A program made the translations under genes and the position numbers. Under the pieces are notes generated by a model that was given only the letters and a program-made list of their open reading frames with translations, was not told where the DNA came from and did not search any database. This document shows, one piece after another, positions 48,488-56,792 of a stretch of 64,000 nt of DNA (positions within the stretch are counted from its first letter, which is position 1; the number at the start of each line of letters is the position of its first letter). This DNA is from Actinosynnema pretiosum (GTDB lineage Bacteria; Actinomycetota; Actinomycetes; Mycobacteriales; Pseudonocardiaceae): contig NZ_JAMTCF010000005.1 in NCBI RefSeq assembly GCF_024171695.1, forward strand, positions 462,578 to 526,577. The letters are read 5' to 3'.

Positions 48488-48527
48488 GGGGGAGCTCCGG
48501 GTGGTTCAAGAGTTGCGGATTTCTTCA

Positions 48528-48545
48528 ACTGTACAACATTACAGT
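48528..48545. promoter_or_regulatory. ArsR operator candidate
   Basis: ACTGTA, six bases, TACAGT, nested in wider TTCA...TGAA symmetry, 41 bases before the ArsR start in a markedly A+T-rich patch. Typical position and form for an ArsR-type operator. Confidence 0.55.
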
Positions 48546-48656
48546 TAGTGAAGTTTGCGGGTTCGCAGGTCACGGGCTGTTCACTCGAAAGTGGCGACCG
48601 CGCGCACGCCCCGGCGCGGGACGATCGGGCGCACGGGAGAGCGAGGGAGGAGCGCG

Positions 48657-49487
48657 GTGGACGGGTGGCACGTGCGGGGCGCGGCGGTGGGGATCGAGGT
48701 CCGGGTGGGCGAGGTGGTCGTCTCGGTCCGGCGGCACGACGAGGAGCACGTGGTCGACGGCATCGGCAGCCCCGGCGTCAGCCACCGGGGCAAGGCCTGG
48801 ATCGAGATCGTCGACGGCCAGCTCGGTGAAGTGGGCATGACCGCGAGCGACGTGCGCTCGATCGGGCTGTGCGTCCAGGAGGCGGCCGATCCGCTCCGGG
48901 GTCGTGCGTGGGAGGAGGCGCTGGCGGAGCGCTTTCCCCACGTGCCGGTCGTGCGCGGCGACGCGGACGGGTTCGCCGCCTACGGCGAGCACGTGCACGG
49001 CGCGGGCGGGGGCGCCCGGGTGCTGCTGTCCGCCCACGTCTCGACCGGGTTCGGCGCGGGGCTGGTCGTCGGCGGCACGATCTTCCGCTCCGGGGCCCTC
49101 GAAGCGCTGGGGAGCGGGCCGCTGGGCCGTCCCCGGCTCGTCGAGCGGGTCCACGAGCGCTACCGGGGTCTGCGGGCGGACCTGCCCGCCAGACCGGTGG
49201 AGGTCGTCTGGCGGGCCAAGGAGCACGACCCGGCGTGCGTCCAGGTCCTGCACGAGGTCGGCCGGGCCCTCGGCGCGGAGCTGGCGCGCGTGCGCGCGGT
49301 GGTCGACCCCGACGTGATCGTGCTGGGCGGCGACCTGTCCTTCGCACCCGACGCGCTGGTGCGCGGCCCGGTGCGGGAGGAGCTGGAGCGCGCCGCGTCC
49401 CCCGGCGACCGGCCGGTCGTGGTGCGCAAGTCCCGGCTCGCCGACCTCGCGGGCGCGCGCGGCGCGCTGGCGTTCGCCGCCTCCTGA
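48657..49487 (+). CDS. ROK-like sugar kinase/regulator family protein
   Basis: A 276-residue protein resembling the ROK/ASKHA fold: a phosphate-1-like VGIEVRVGEVVVSV start, SAHVSTGFGAGLVVGG where ROK kinases have GTGxGxG, and PDVIVLGGDLSF near the C-terminus. The usual ROK zinc motif (CxCGxxxC) is absent, and the DGNA-type catalytic Asp lies in GDADGFAAYGE. It could be a sugar kinase or a degenerate relative. GTG 48657 is preceded by GAGGGAGGAG. It stands alone before a terminator. Confidence 0.65.
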   Translation: MDGWHVRGAAVGIEVRVGEVVVSVRRHDEEHVVDGIGSPGVSHRGKAWIEIVDGQLGEVGMTASDVRSIGLCVQEAADPLRGRAWEEALAERFPHVPVVRGDADGFAAYGEHVHGAGGGARVLLSAHVSTGFGAGLVVGGTIFRSGALEALGSGPLGRPRLVERVHERYRGLRADLPARPVEVVWRAKEHDPACVQVLHEVGRALGAELARVRAVVDPDVIVLGGDLSFAPDALVRGPVREELERAASPGDRPVVVRKSRLADLAGARGALAFAAS

Positions 49488-49493
49488 CCGGAA

Positions 49494-49522
49494 GCGCCCA
49501 CCGGACCGAGTCCGGTGGGCGC
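49494..49522. terminator. Bidirectional terminator, ROK-like and GH5 genes
   Basis: A 13-bp perfect stem around CGA, seven bases after the ROK-like stop and 20 bases before the convergent GH5 stop. Confidence 0.75.
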
Positions 49523-49542
49523 CCGTGGTCACGTCCGATCGA

Positions 49543-51420
49543 TCACCGAGGCGTCGAAGCCCGGCAGTACAACGCGTCCGGCCCCTTGTCCGAGAAGATC
49601 CGCCCCGTCCAGGCGATCCCCGCCACGTGCTCGTTCTCCGCGCACTGCCCCTTGTACCTGCTCGGCGCGAACTCCCCGCCGGGGTTCCCGGCCGGCCTGC
49701 TGTCCCCCCGGTCGAACCACACCGTCCGCCCCGTCCCGCCCAGCGCCGCCCCCGACCGGGCGCACAGCGCCGCCGAGAACGCGCCGCCCCGCACCGAGTA
49801 GCCCGCGACGTAGTGGTCCGCCGGGCACTGCACCTTCGTGTACCCGCTCGCCCAGTCCTGCGTCACGTTCTCCTCCCCCCGCACCACCACGAACCCGCCC
49901 GGCGCGCCCGCGACCCCGGTGCACAGCGCCCGCGCGCCCGCCTCCGCGAGCCCGACCAGCCGCTGCCCGTCCGCGCACACCCCCTTGCGCGCCCCGGAAT
50001 CCCAGTCGCCCAACCCCCGCGCCGCCCGCGACGCCGACAGGTCCGCGTGCTCCAGGCCCAGCATCGACCACCGCGCCCCCACCGGCACCACCCCGGTCCG
50101 CCCGGACGCCCCGACCAACCTGCGCCACGCCGCGCCCCGCCAGTCCGCGTCCACCGACGTCCGCCGACCGTCCCGGTCCAGGTTCAGCAGCGACCAGTTG
50201 TTCCCCGACTCGCCGTTGCCCACCACCGGCCAGTACGCGAAGTCCGCGTCCGCCTCCACCAGCAGGTCCACGAACCGCTCGAACCAGTCCCGCGTGTTCG
50301 CCGCGCTGTCCCGCCCGACCCCGAACTCGCTGATCCACACCGGCGCGGTGAAGTGCTGACCGGTCTCGGCCGACACGTACAGCGCCTGCCGCCGCACCAC
50401 GTCCTTCAGCTCCTGCGGCGACAGGTCCTGGTACCTCGGGTCGGTCGTCTCGCCGATCCCGGTCGCCCCGGAGTGGTTCGGCCCGGTGTAGCCGTAGAAG
50501 TGCGCCGAGTACACCAGCTTGTCCGACTCCACCAGCGCGTGCGACAGCGTCCGCACCGGCTCCAGCGTCGGCCTCCCGTGCGGGAACCCGTCGACCGGCA
50601 GCCCGGTCCAGTTGATCCCCTCCACGATCACCAGCAGGTCCGGGTTGGCCTCGGTCAGGATGCGGTTCGCCACCTGCTGGCTCGCGCGGTGCCAGTCGTG
50701 GTCGTTGCCCCGGCCCCAGTTCGGGTCGTCGGTGATGTTCCGCCGGACCTCGTTGTACAGGTCCGCGCCCACCACCCGCTTGTTCGACGCGTACCGCCGC
50801 GCCATGAACAGCCAGTCCTCCTGCCACTGCGCCTCGGTGCGCGCGGTGTTCCACCGCTCGTTCCCGTCGACGCCGCAGCACCACCGGGACGTCCCCGTGT
50901 GGTTGTTCAGGATCACCGCGAACCCGCGCGCGGTCAGCCGCTCGACCACCCGGTCGTACACGCCCAGCGGGGTCAGGCCGCGCAGGGCGGGGTTCGCGGG
51001 CAGGTCAGGCACGGGCGCGGTGTCGCGCACCATCTCGTTGGAGAACGGCAGGCGCACGCTGTTGAGCCCGAGCTCGGCGAACCCGTCGATGACGCTCTCC
51101 AGCGGCGCCCGGTCAAGGCCCAGCGGCGTCTGGTGGGCGATCTCCCCGGCGTGGTGGTTCGCCGGGTCGGACTTGGAACCGGAGCCCGTCCAGGTGCCGC
51201 TGGCGCCGTGCCAGTTGCCGGACTTGAGCTTGAACCGGTTGCCGTCCGCGTCCACGACGTACCGGCCCCGCGTGCTCAGCGGGGCCTTCCAGTCGGCGAG
51301 CGCGGACGTGGCGGCCCGGGAGTCGGCGGGGGAGTCGGCTGGGGCCGCGACGGCGGGCAGGGCGCCCGTGAAGGTCGACGCGGTCAGCAGGGCGATGAGT
51401 GCGATAGGTCCAGACCTCAC
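49543..51420 (-). CDS. Secreted glycoside hydrolase family 5 (cellulase-like) with C-terminal domain
   Basis: A 625-residue exported enzyme. The Sec signal peptide covers about residues 1-28 (ending AVAAP). The GH5 catalytic barrel spans about 50-440, with LNNHTG, the acid/base Glu in DLYNEV and the nucleophile in WISEFGVG. It should act on cellulose or another beta-glycan. The last 150 residues form a Cys-containing domain (CPADHYVAGYSVRGG, CAENEHVAGIAWTGR) with internal similarity, perhaps a duplicated binding module. GTG 51420 gives a clean signal peptide; the frame upstream to 51591 does not. Confidence 0.88.
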   Translation of the reverse strand: MRSGPIALIALLTASTFTGALPAVAAPADSPADSRAATSALADWKAPLSTRGRYVVDADGNRFKLKSGNWHGASGTWTGSGSKSDPANHHAGEIAHQTPLGLDRAPLESVIDGFAELGLNSVRLPFSNEMVRDTAPVPDLPANPALRGLTPLGVYDRVVERLTARGFAVILNNHTGTSRWCCGVDGNERWNTARTEAQWQEDWLFMARRYASNKRVVGADLYNEVRRNITDDPNWGRGNDHDWHRASQQVANRILTEANPDLLVIVEGINWTGLPVDGFPHGRPTLEPVRTLSHALVESDKLVYSAHFYGYTGPNHSGATGIGETTDPRYQDLSPQELKDVVRRQALYVSAETGQHFTAPVWISEFGVGRDSAANTRDWFERFVDLLVEADADFAYWPVVGNGESGNNWSLLNLDRDGRRTSVDADWRGAAWRRLVGASGRTGVVPVGARWSMLGLEHADLSASRAARGLGDWDSGARKGVCADGQRLVGLAEAGARALCTGVAGAPGGFVVVRGEENVTQDWASGYTKVQCPADHYVAGYSVRGGAFSAALCARSGAALGGTGRTVWFDRGDSRPAGNPGGEFAPSRYKGQCAENEHVAGIAWTGRIFSDKGPDALYCRASTPR

Positions 51421-51817
51421 GGTCGGACCGTAGCGCCGCGTGATCGGTCGTGGACAGGGCGCGGCCGGGATTGGTCCGGACAAGAACCGGCCGTCACCTC
51501 TCGGACGGCCCAGGCGCGTCTCACACCGGACAAGCGGAACTGGCCGGTCGGGGGACAGCGCTGGGTCAGGAGTGGAGATCAACACCCGCATGAATGACTC
51601 ACAGGTGCTTTTTGGTAGCAGGATTGGTCCGTTAGGAGTTCAGACCTCCCCTGCTGAGAAGGGGTCATGCATACTCCCTTCGGGTGATCGAGGTCCCCCG
51701 ATCGCGTCGTCGCGATGCGAGTTCGACGCAGCTTGGGGAACGTCGGCCCCAGTGCACCGCACACCGGGCGCACCGCCCAACCGGCTCCAGCGAACCAACC
51801 GAGAAAAGGGACGCCCA
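51421..51817. other. 397-bp divergent intergenic region
   Basis: Between the GH5 gene and the orphan protein gene. No coding frame is convincing. The middle (51585-51680) is A+T-enriched and contains CAGGTGCTTTTTGG and a short CCCCT...AGGGG dyad at about 51647-51663. It probably holds both promoters. Confidence 0.35.
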
Positions 51818-52579
51818 GTGGCCCTCCACGAGCAGACCGCGGACACCGCTGTCTACGAAGCCGCCCTCCAGCGCCGAGGGGTCGACCCCACCAGGATGCA
51901 CGAGCTGAAGGCGATCGCCCTGTCCACCCCGGAGGGCGCCCAGCGGCTCAAGACCGCGCTCAGCGTCCAGGCCGTGGGCGCCGAGGTCCTGGTCGCGCGG
52001 AGCCGCAAGATGCTCTTCGACCTGAGCGTGCCCGTGCAGGTCGGCGTCTCGGTCTGCAACACCACCGACAGCACGATCACCTGCCGCATCGGCGGGCGCG
52101 CGGTCGTGGAGACCACCACCAGCTTCCACATCCCGACCTGGGGCGAGAAGACCTTCTACGACGTGCTCGCCTCCGCCACCGCCGCCGCCTACGGGCAGGC
52201 GTGGCGCCAGGAGGAGGTGTTCGAGGACTACGTGGACGTGCCGATCGAGCCGGGCCGCGCCTGCTGGCTGGAGCGCGAGACGGTCATGCGCACCAGCATC
52301 GGCGCGGACTTCATCGTGGCCACCCCGCCGCTGCGCCCGTTCCGCCTGGTCGGCGACTACACCGGCCCCGGCACGGCGGGCGGGCTCACCGACCGGGTGA
52401 CCGTGCGCACCCGCGTGCTCGACCAGGCCATGCAGGCCGCCATCCGCGAGGCCGCCGCCGTGGGCACGCCCGGCGTGCGCGGCCTGCCGGACGGCAGCGT
52501 CGAGCTGTTCGAGGGCCTGGCCACCCTGCTGGACGGCGAGCCCCCGACGACCCTGGGCGTGCTGGACAACCGGCGCTGA
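51818..52579 (+). CDS. Orphan protein, beta-strand-rich, possible pore-forming-toxin-like fold
   Basis: A 253-residue protein of unknown function with no signal peptide. The N-terminal 60 residues are helical. From about residue 70 to 190 there is a long alternation of beta strands rich in Thr/Val (VSVCNTTDSTITCRIGG, then VVETTTSFHIPTWGEKTFYD), ending with EDYVDVPIEPGRACWLERET, which recalls the strand-and-hinge pattern of aerolysin/ETX-MTX2 proteins. The resemblance is weak. GTG 51818 is preceded by GAGAAAAGGG. It is convergent with the ESX-associated operon, separated by a long hairpin. Confidence 0.5.
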   Translation: MALHEQTADTAVYEAALQRRGVDPTRMHELKAIALSTPEGAQRLKTALSVQAVGAEVLVARSRKMLFDLSVPVQVGVSVCNTTDSTITCRIGGRAVVETTTSFHIPTWGEKTFYDVLASATAAAYGQAWRQEEVFEDYVDVPIEPGRACWLERETVMRTSIGADFIVATPPLRPFRLVGDYTGPGTAGGLTDRVTVRTRVLDQAMQAAIREAAAVGTPGVRGLPDGSVELFEGLATLLDGEPPTTLGVLDNRR

Positions 52580-52647
52580 CCACCGCGCCCCCGTTCGGTC
52601 GGGGAGAGCGGGGCGCGGGGTCCGGGAAGACGGCCCTGGACGAGCGG

Positions 52648-52689
52648 AAGGCCGGGCGCGGCGGGTGGGAACCCGCAGCGCCCGGCCTT
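52648..52689. terminator. Long bidirectional hairpin terminator
   Basis: A 12-bp outer stem (52648-52659 with 52678-52689) enclosing a 5-bp inner stem, between two convergent genes; it starts with AA and ends with TT. Confidence 0.7.
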
Positions 52690-52738
52690 CGGCGTGCGTG
52701 CGGGCGCGCACCGACCGGTGCGCGCCCGCCCGCGAGCG

Positions 52739-53632
52739 TCACGGACGCGAGGCGTAGGTCTGGTCGTCCACGTTCGACCCGTACACCGCCGCGTTCTTCG
52801 GCACCTGCACCACCAGGTTCTCCGCGATCGTGGTCGCCGCCGCCGTCGGGACCTTCTTGGGCATGGACTTGGCCAGCGCCGCGCTGACCTTGTCCAGCAC
52901 CTTCAGGAACTGGTCCACCAGCTTGGACAGCTTCCGGATCGTCGAGACGATCCGGTCCACCCACTCCCGGATCTTGTTGGCCCACTTCACCACGACCCGG
53001 ATGCCGTCCGCGACGATCGCGGGCGTGGCCAGCCCGATCGTGAGCGCCGCCGCCGCGGCGGCCCTGATCAGCCACTGCACCAGCTCGCTCATGCCCATCG
53101 CGATCAGGTCCCGCACCGTCGTGCGCACCACCGCGACCGCCGCCGCAGCGCCGGTCAGCGCCGCGCCGACCCCGCTCGCCGCGAGCGACGCGCCCTGGAT
53201 GGCGTCGGCCTGGAGCATCGCCACCGGCCGGTAGGCGCTCACCGCCGGTCCGGTCCACGGCTCGGTGTCGGCCTGCACGACCCGCCGCATCTCCTCCGCC
53301 GCCTTGGCCAGGTGGTCGGAGACGTTGCCCCAGGTGCCCGCGTTCTGGTTGACCACGGCGGGGTTGCCCGCCAGCGCGTCGAGCATCTCCTTGAGCGGCG
53401 AGGTGTGCTCGATGAACCAGGCGAACGCGGAGGACAGCAGCGCGCCGAACGGGTCCGCGACGAACCCGAGCGCGTCGATCCCGGCCGCGCCCGCGTTGAT
53501 GCCTGCTTCCAGCCAGTCGCCGCGCTGCACGGCGAGCACCGCGTCGGCGGCCGGTTCCAGGACCGCCGCGCCGGTGATGCCGTCGAAGCCGTCGTCCGAC
53601 GCGGGAGCCGCGATGAGCGGGTTGTCGTTCAT
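52739..53632 (-). CDS. WXG100/PPE-like ESX-associated protein
   Basis: A 297-residue Ala-rich helical protein. The segment GNVSDHLAKAAEEMRRVVQ...WTGPAVSAYR near residues 100-135 is the WxG helical-hairpin pattern of type VII secretion substrates. A hydrophobic region (about 160-205) and a C-terminal basic helix region with WANKIREWVDRIV follow. Its start overlaps the stop of the EspC-like gene (ATGA). It is the last gene of a four-gene operon and probably a secreted or membrane-associated ESX substrate. Confidence 0.7.
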   Translation of the reverse strand: MNDNPLIAAPASDDGFDGITGAAVLEPAADAVLAVQRGDWLEAGINAGAAGIDALGFVADPFGALLSSAFAWFIEHTSPLKEMLDALAGNPAVVNQNAGTWGNVSDHLAKAAEEMRRVVQADTEPWTGPAVSAYRPVAMLQADAIQGASLAASGVGAALTGAAAAVAVVRTTVRDLIAMGMSELVQWLIRAAAAAALTIGLATPAIVADGIRVVVKWANKIREWVDRIVSTIRKLSKLVDQFLKVLDKVSAALAKSMPKKVPTAAATTIAENLVVQVPKNAAVYGSNVDDQTYASRP

Positions 53633-53961
53633 CGGACCCCGTCCAGTGCCTTGTCGATGATGTCCATGCCCTTGATGACCGCAGCCTCGACCGCGTCGTA
53701 GGTGTCCGCCATGCCGGTGATGCCCTCGGCGGTGGCGTGCACGACGGTGCGCGCGGTGCTGATCGCGGTGTGCCCCATGGCCTCCACCGAGCCCATCAGC
53801 GGCAGCAGCAGCGGGCTGCACAGGATGCCGTAGGCGGTCGTCCCGCTGATCGTGGCCTGCGTCGCCGCGTCCTTGGCCACGTCGATCTGGTCGACCACGC
53901 CCCCCAACCTGCCCGCGTGCTCCCGCATCTCGCCGGTGTGGACGCCGAACCCGTCAACCAC
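53629..53961 (-). CDS. EspC-like ESX secretion-associated protein
   Basis: A 110-residue helical-hairpin protein like ESX-1 EspC/WXG100 proteins: it starts VDGFGVHTGEMREHAGRLGGV and ends with an AVIKGMDIIDKALDGVR helix. Length and composition fit. The GTG start is six bases after the YbaB-like stop, and its stop overlaps the next start. Probably forms a heterodimer with the downstream WXG-like protein. Confidence 0.72.
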   Translation of the reverse strand: MVDGFGVHTGEMREHAGRLGGVVDQIDVAKDAATQATISGTTAYGILCSPLLLPLMGSVEAMGHTAISTARTVVHATAEGITGMADTYDAVEAAVIKGMDIIDKALDGVR

Positions 53962-53967
53962 CGCTGA

Positions 53968-54552
53968 TCACCAGCCCTTCCGGTCGCTCGCCCAGTCGCG
54001 GTTGCCGAAGTCCTCGTCGTCGTCCGGTCGCGCGGCGCGGCGGGGGGCCGCGCCGGGCGCCGGGGTCGTGCCCTGCTGCGCCGGTCCGGCGCCCTGCGGC
54101 GCTCCGGGGAACGCGCCCGGCGCCGGGGGCGGCGGGGGAGGCGGCGGACCGGGGTGGGGCGGCTGCTGGCCCGACGGCGGTTCCGGCGGCGGCTCGGGGA
54201 ACTTCTCCTTGAGCCCGCCGACGATCGCCTCCGTCGCGGTGGAGTCGCCCAGGATCGGGGTGACCGCCTCCTGCATCCGCGCGGCGAGCTGCGACTGCGC
54301 GGCGCGCATGGTGGACATGATCTCCGCCGACAGCTCGGGGGCCCGCTTGCGCAGCGCCGCCTCGCCCAGGTCGAGCGCGGTGACGTTGCCGCCGCTGTCG
54401 ACCGTGACGGTCACCGCGCCGTCGGGGGAGCGCCTGGTCACGCTCAGCTCGCGCGCCACCTGCGTGAGCTGGTCAGCCTGCCGGAGGCTGTTCTGGATCT
54501 GCTGGTCCCACCCGCGCATCAGCGCTTCGGGATCACCAGTGGCCGGATTCAA
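53968..54552 (-). CDS. YbaB/EbfC-family protein with Pro-rich tail
   Basis: A 194-residue protein. Residues about 10-105 are YbaB-like (DQLTQVARELSVTRRSPDGAVTVTVDSGGNVTALDL). The C-terminal 80 residues are Pro-rich with a run of consecutive prolines, then an acidic end. YbaB-like proteins of this sort recur beside ESX-associated genes in actinomycetes. The TTG at 54552 overlaps the stop of the upstream gene (TTGA) and is preferred; ATG 54519 is an alternative. Confidence 0.78.
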   Translation of the reverse strand: MNPATGDPEALMRGWDQQIQNSLRQADQLTQVARELSVTRRSPDGAVTVTVDSGGNVTALDLGEAALRKRAPELSAEIMSTMRAAQSQLAARMQEAVTPILGDSTATEAIVGGLKEKFPEPPPEPPSGQQPPHPGPPPPPPPPAPGAFPGAPQGAGPAQQGTTPAPGAAPRRAARPDDDEDFGNRDWASDRKGW

Positions 54553-55043
54553 GCGCCACCCCTGCCCTTCTCGTCGTCCTTGCCGATTCGCGACGCCGCT
54601 CCGAGGAGGACCAGCAGGAGGAGGGCGCCACCGCCGAGCGCGCCGAAGACCGACCCGAGGCCGAGCAGCAGGCTCGGCTCGAAGTCGGCCCGGTAGACCC
54701 GCTCGACGTCGCCGCCGCCCTTCGGCCTGGTCTCCAGCCGCCGCACGACCGCGAGGTCCCGGCCTTCGTCGGCCGGGGTGAACTGGCCCGAGGGGGTCTG
54801 CTCGACCCGCGAGGTCGTGCCGTCGTCCCAGCTGGCCTCCGCCGCGCAGGACCACCTGGTCCCGAAGCCGGGCCCGCCCACCTCGCGGCACTGCCCGATC
54901 GTGGCCGTGCCCCGGCCCGCGACGTCGGCCAGCGCGGCCTGCGGCTGCCAGCGCGCCATCCCGTCGAGGCCCAGCACGCCCAGCACCGCCCACGCCGACA
55001 GCCCCGTCAGCGCGGCGATGACCAGCGCGAGCCTGCGCACCAC
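54549..55043 (-). CDS. Two-pass membrane protein, first gene of ESX-associated operon
   Basis: A 164-residue protein with an N-terminal hydrophobic helix (about 5-27), an extracytoplasmic domain holding two Cys (GQCREVGG, RWSCAAEA), and a second membrane helix (about 125-150, LLLGLGSVFGALGGGALLLL) with a basic cytoplasmic tail. This topology is common for the DUF-type membrane protein that opens YbaB/EspC operons. Exact family not assigned. GTG start at 55043. Confidence 0.68.
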   Translation of the reverse strand: MVRRLALVIAALTGLSAWAVLGVLGLDGMARWQPQAALADVAGRGTATIGQCREVGGPGFGTRWSCAAEASWDDGTTSRVEQTPSGQFTPADEGRDLAVVRRLETRPKGGGDVERVYRADFEPSLLLGLGSVFGALGGGALLLLVLLGAASRIGKDDEKGRGGA

Positions 55044-55277
55044 GTCGTGGACCTTCCCCCTCGTCCGGCTCTCCCCGGCTTACGACGCGGAGTGTCGCCC
55101 ATCCGGTTCCGCCGTTTGCCCGTTTTGTGCTCGCGGGTCCACGAAAGGGTGAGGTGGGGTGAGGCGGGTCGCCCAGCGTGTGAAGATCACCTGAAGATCG
55201 GGGCGGAACACGTTGCGCCGGGCGCGGTCACCTGCTCGTTCGTGCACGGGCGTGCTCGGCAGTGCCTGCGCGGTGGC

Positions 55278-55904
55278 TCAGCCCGCCGCGATCGCTACCG
55301 CTCCGGCGTGCCGGGGCCGCTCGGCCTCGGCCAGCAGCAGCGCGGCCACCGCCGAGCGCCGGATCGGGCGGGGCAGGCGCCGGGAGCCGAGCGGCAGCAG
55401 GCGGGCGCCGGTGGGGTCCTGCGGGGCGCCCCCGGTCGCGGTCGGACCGGTCAGCGGTCCCGCGTGGACGACCGTCCCGCCCGCCGCGAGGACCAGCGCG
55501 TCGGCCGCGACCTTGTCGGCGATCTCGTCCGCGCCGAGCGCCAGGCGCAGCAGCGCGGCGGTGGCGGCGTTCGCGGACGGTCCGGAGCCGTGCGCGCCCA
55601 GCCACACCAGGCGCGGCGGTCCGGCGGCGACCACCGACGCCGCGCCCGCCGCCAGCACGCCCGGAGCGGACCCCGGCGGGTTGCCCAGCGCCGAGACGAC
55701 CGCGTCGCACCCGGCCAGCGCGGTCGCGACCGCGTCCCGGTCCCGCACGTCCACCGCCACCGCCCGCAGCGCCCCGTGCTCGGGCAGGCCGCGCGGGGTG
55801 CGGCTGAGCGCGGTCACCGACCAGCCGCGCCGCAGGGCGCGCGCCACCACGTGCCCGCCGACGCCCCCGGTCGCGCCCAGCACGACCAGCCGCAGGCCGC
55901 TCAC
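55278..55904 (-). CDS. NAD(P)-binding protein, SDR_a5-like
   Basis: A 208-residue atypical SDR. The cofactor loop GATGGVGGHV is near residue 10, VDVRD near 53 and VVSALGNPPG near 68. It lacks a classical YxxxK. It starts with a GTG overlapping the stop of the IMPase-like gene, so it is cotranscribed with it. Function unknown; similar proteins are flavin reductases or quinone reductase-like sensors. Confidence 0.78.
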   Translation of the reverse strand: MSGLRLVVLGATGGVGGHVVARALRRGWSVTALSRTPRGLPEHGALRAVAVDVRDRDAVATALAGCDAVVSALGNPPGSAPGVLAAGAASVVAAGPPRLVWLGAHGSGPSANAATAALLRLALGADEIADKVAADALVLAAGGTVVHAGPLTGPTATGGAPQDPTGARLLPLGSRRLPRPIRRSAVAALLLAEAERPRHAGAVAIAAG

Positions 55905-56680
55905 AGCGCGGCCAGCACGGCGACGGCCTGCGCGTGCACGCCCGGCGCGGCGGCCAGGAAGTCGCCGCTCGCCGCGGTCCACGCCTCACCCCGCAGGTCG
56001 CTGACCACCCCGCCCGCCTCGGCGACCAGCAGCGCCCCCGGCAGCAGTCCCGAGCGGACCGCGCCGTGCTGCCAGAACACGTCCGAGCGCCCGTCGGCCA
56101 CGTGCAGCAGCCGCAGCGTCGGCGGCACGCTCACCCCGAGCACCCCGGACGCGGCCATCATCGCGGTCGCCGACCGGCCGATCAGCCGCCACGTCCCCTC
56201 GGTCTCCCTCGGGCTGGCCTGCCCGGTGCCCACGAGCGCGCCGCGCAGCTCCGCCTTGACCGACGCGCGCAGCCGCTCCCCGTTCCGCAGCGCCCCGCCG
56301 CCCGCCGTCGCGGTGTAGGTCAGGTCCGCCAGCGGCAGGTGCACGGCGGTGAGCACCGGCAGGTCGTCCTCGACGAGGGTCGCCGTGACGCCCCAGTCGG
56401 GCAGCCCGTGCACGTGGTTGATCGCACCCTCCACCGGGTCGACCACCCACCACCGGCCGCTCGGCAACCCGCCCTCGGCCAGCTCGTCCTCCACCCAGCC
56501 CGCGTCCGGGACGGCGGCTTCGAGCCTCGGGCGCAGCTGCGCGAGGGAGACCCGGTCGGCGGCGGCGATGGCGGCTTCGACGTCGGCCCGGTCGACCAGG
56601 TCGTGGCTCGTGCGGTACCGCCGGGCCAGCGCGGCGCCTGCGGCCCGGACGGCGTCGACGGTTTCGGCGAGCGTGCTCAT
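55901..56680 (-). CDS. Inositol monophosphatase-like protein with degenerate active site
   Basis: A 259-residue IMPase-fold protein. Family motif 1 WVVDPxDGTxNF reads VVDPVEGAINHVHG near residue 108, with Glu for the metal-binding Asp. The C-terminal WDxAAG motif reads VRSGLLPGALLVAEAGG, without the Asp. Two metal ligands are therefore changed, and phosphatase activity is doubtful. ATG 56680 with GGAGG nine bases upstream is clear. It is followed by the NAD(P)-binding gene and preceded by a LysR regulator on the same strand. Confidence 0.8.
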   Translation of the reverse strand: MSTLAETVDAVRAAGAALARRYRTSHDLVDRADVEAAIAAADRVSLAQLRPRLEAAVPDAGWVEDELAEGGLPSGRWWVVDPVEGAINHVHGLPDWGVTATLVEDDLPVLTAVHLPLADLTYTATAGGGALRNGERLRASVKAELRGALVGTGQASPRETEGTWRLIGRSATAMMAASGVLGVSVPPTLRLLHVADGRSDVFWQHGAVRSGLLPGALLVAEAGGVVSDLRGEAWTAASGDFLAAAPGVHAQAVAVLAAL

Positions 56681-56755
56681 CTTGTTGTCCTCCAAGGGTT
56701 TTCCCGCGCTCCCGGCGGTGCCGCCGGTGCTGTCGACCACGCTAGGAGGACCCGA

Positions 56756-56792
56756 TCATTAACTCAAATGCATCTTTTTCAATCGAGCATTT
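56756..56792 (-). promoter_or_regulatory. A+T-rich promoter/operator of the IMPase-like operon
   Basis: An A+T-rich island containing AAATGC (56766-56771) and GCATTT (56787-56792) as an inverted repeat, with TTGAAA and TAATGA on the minus strand as -35/-10 candidates (15-base spacer). Likely site of action of the adjacent LysR protein. Confidence 0.45.
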
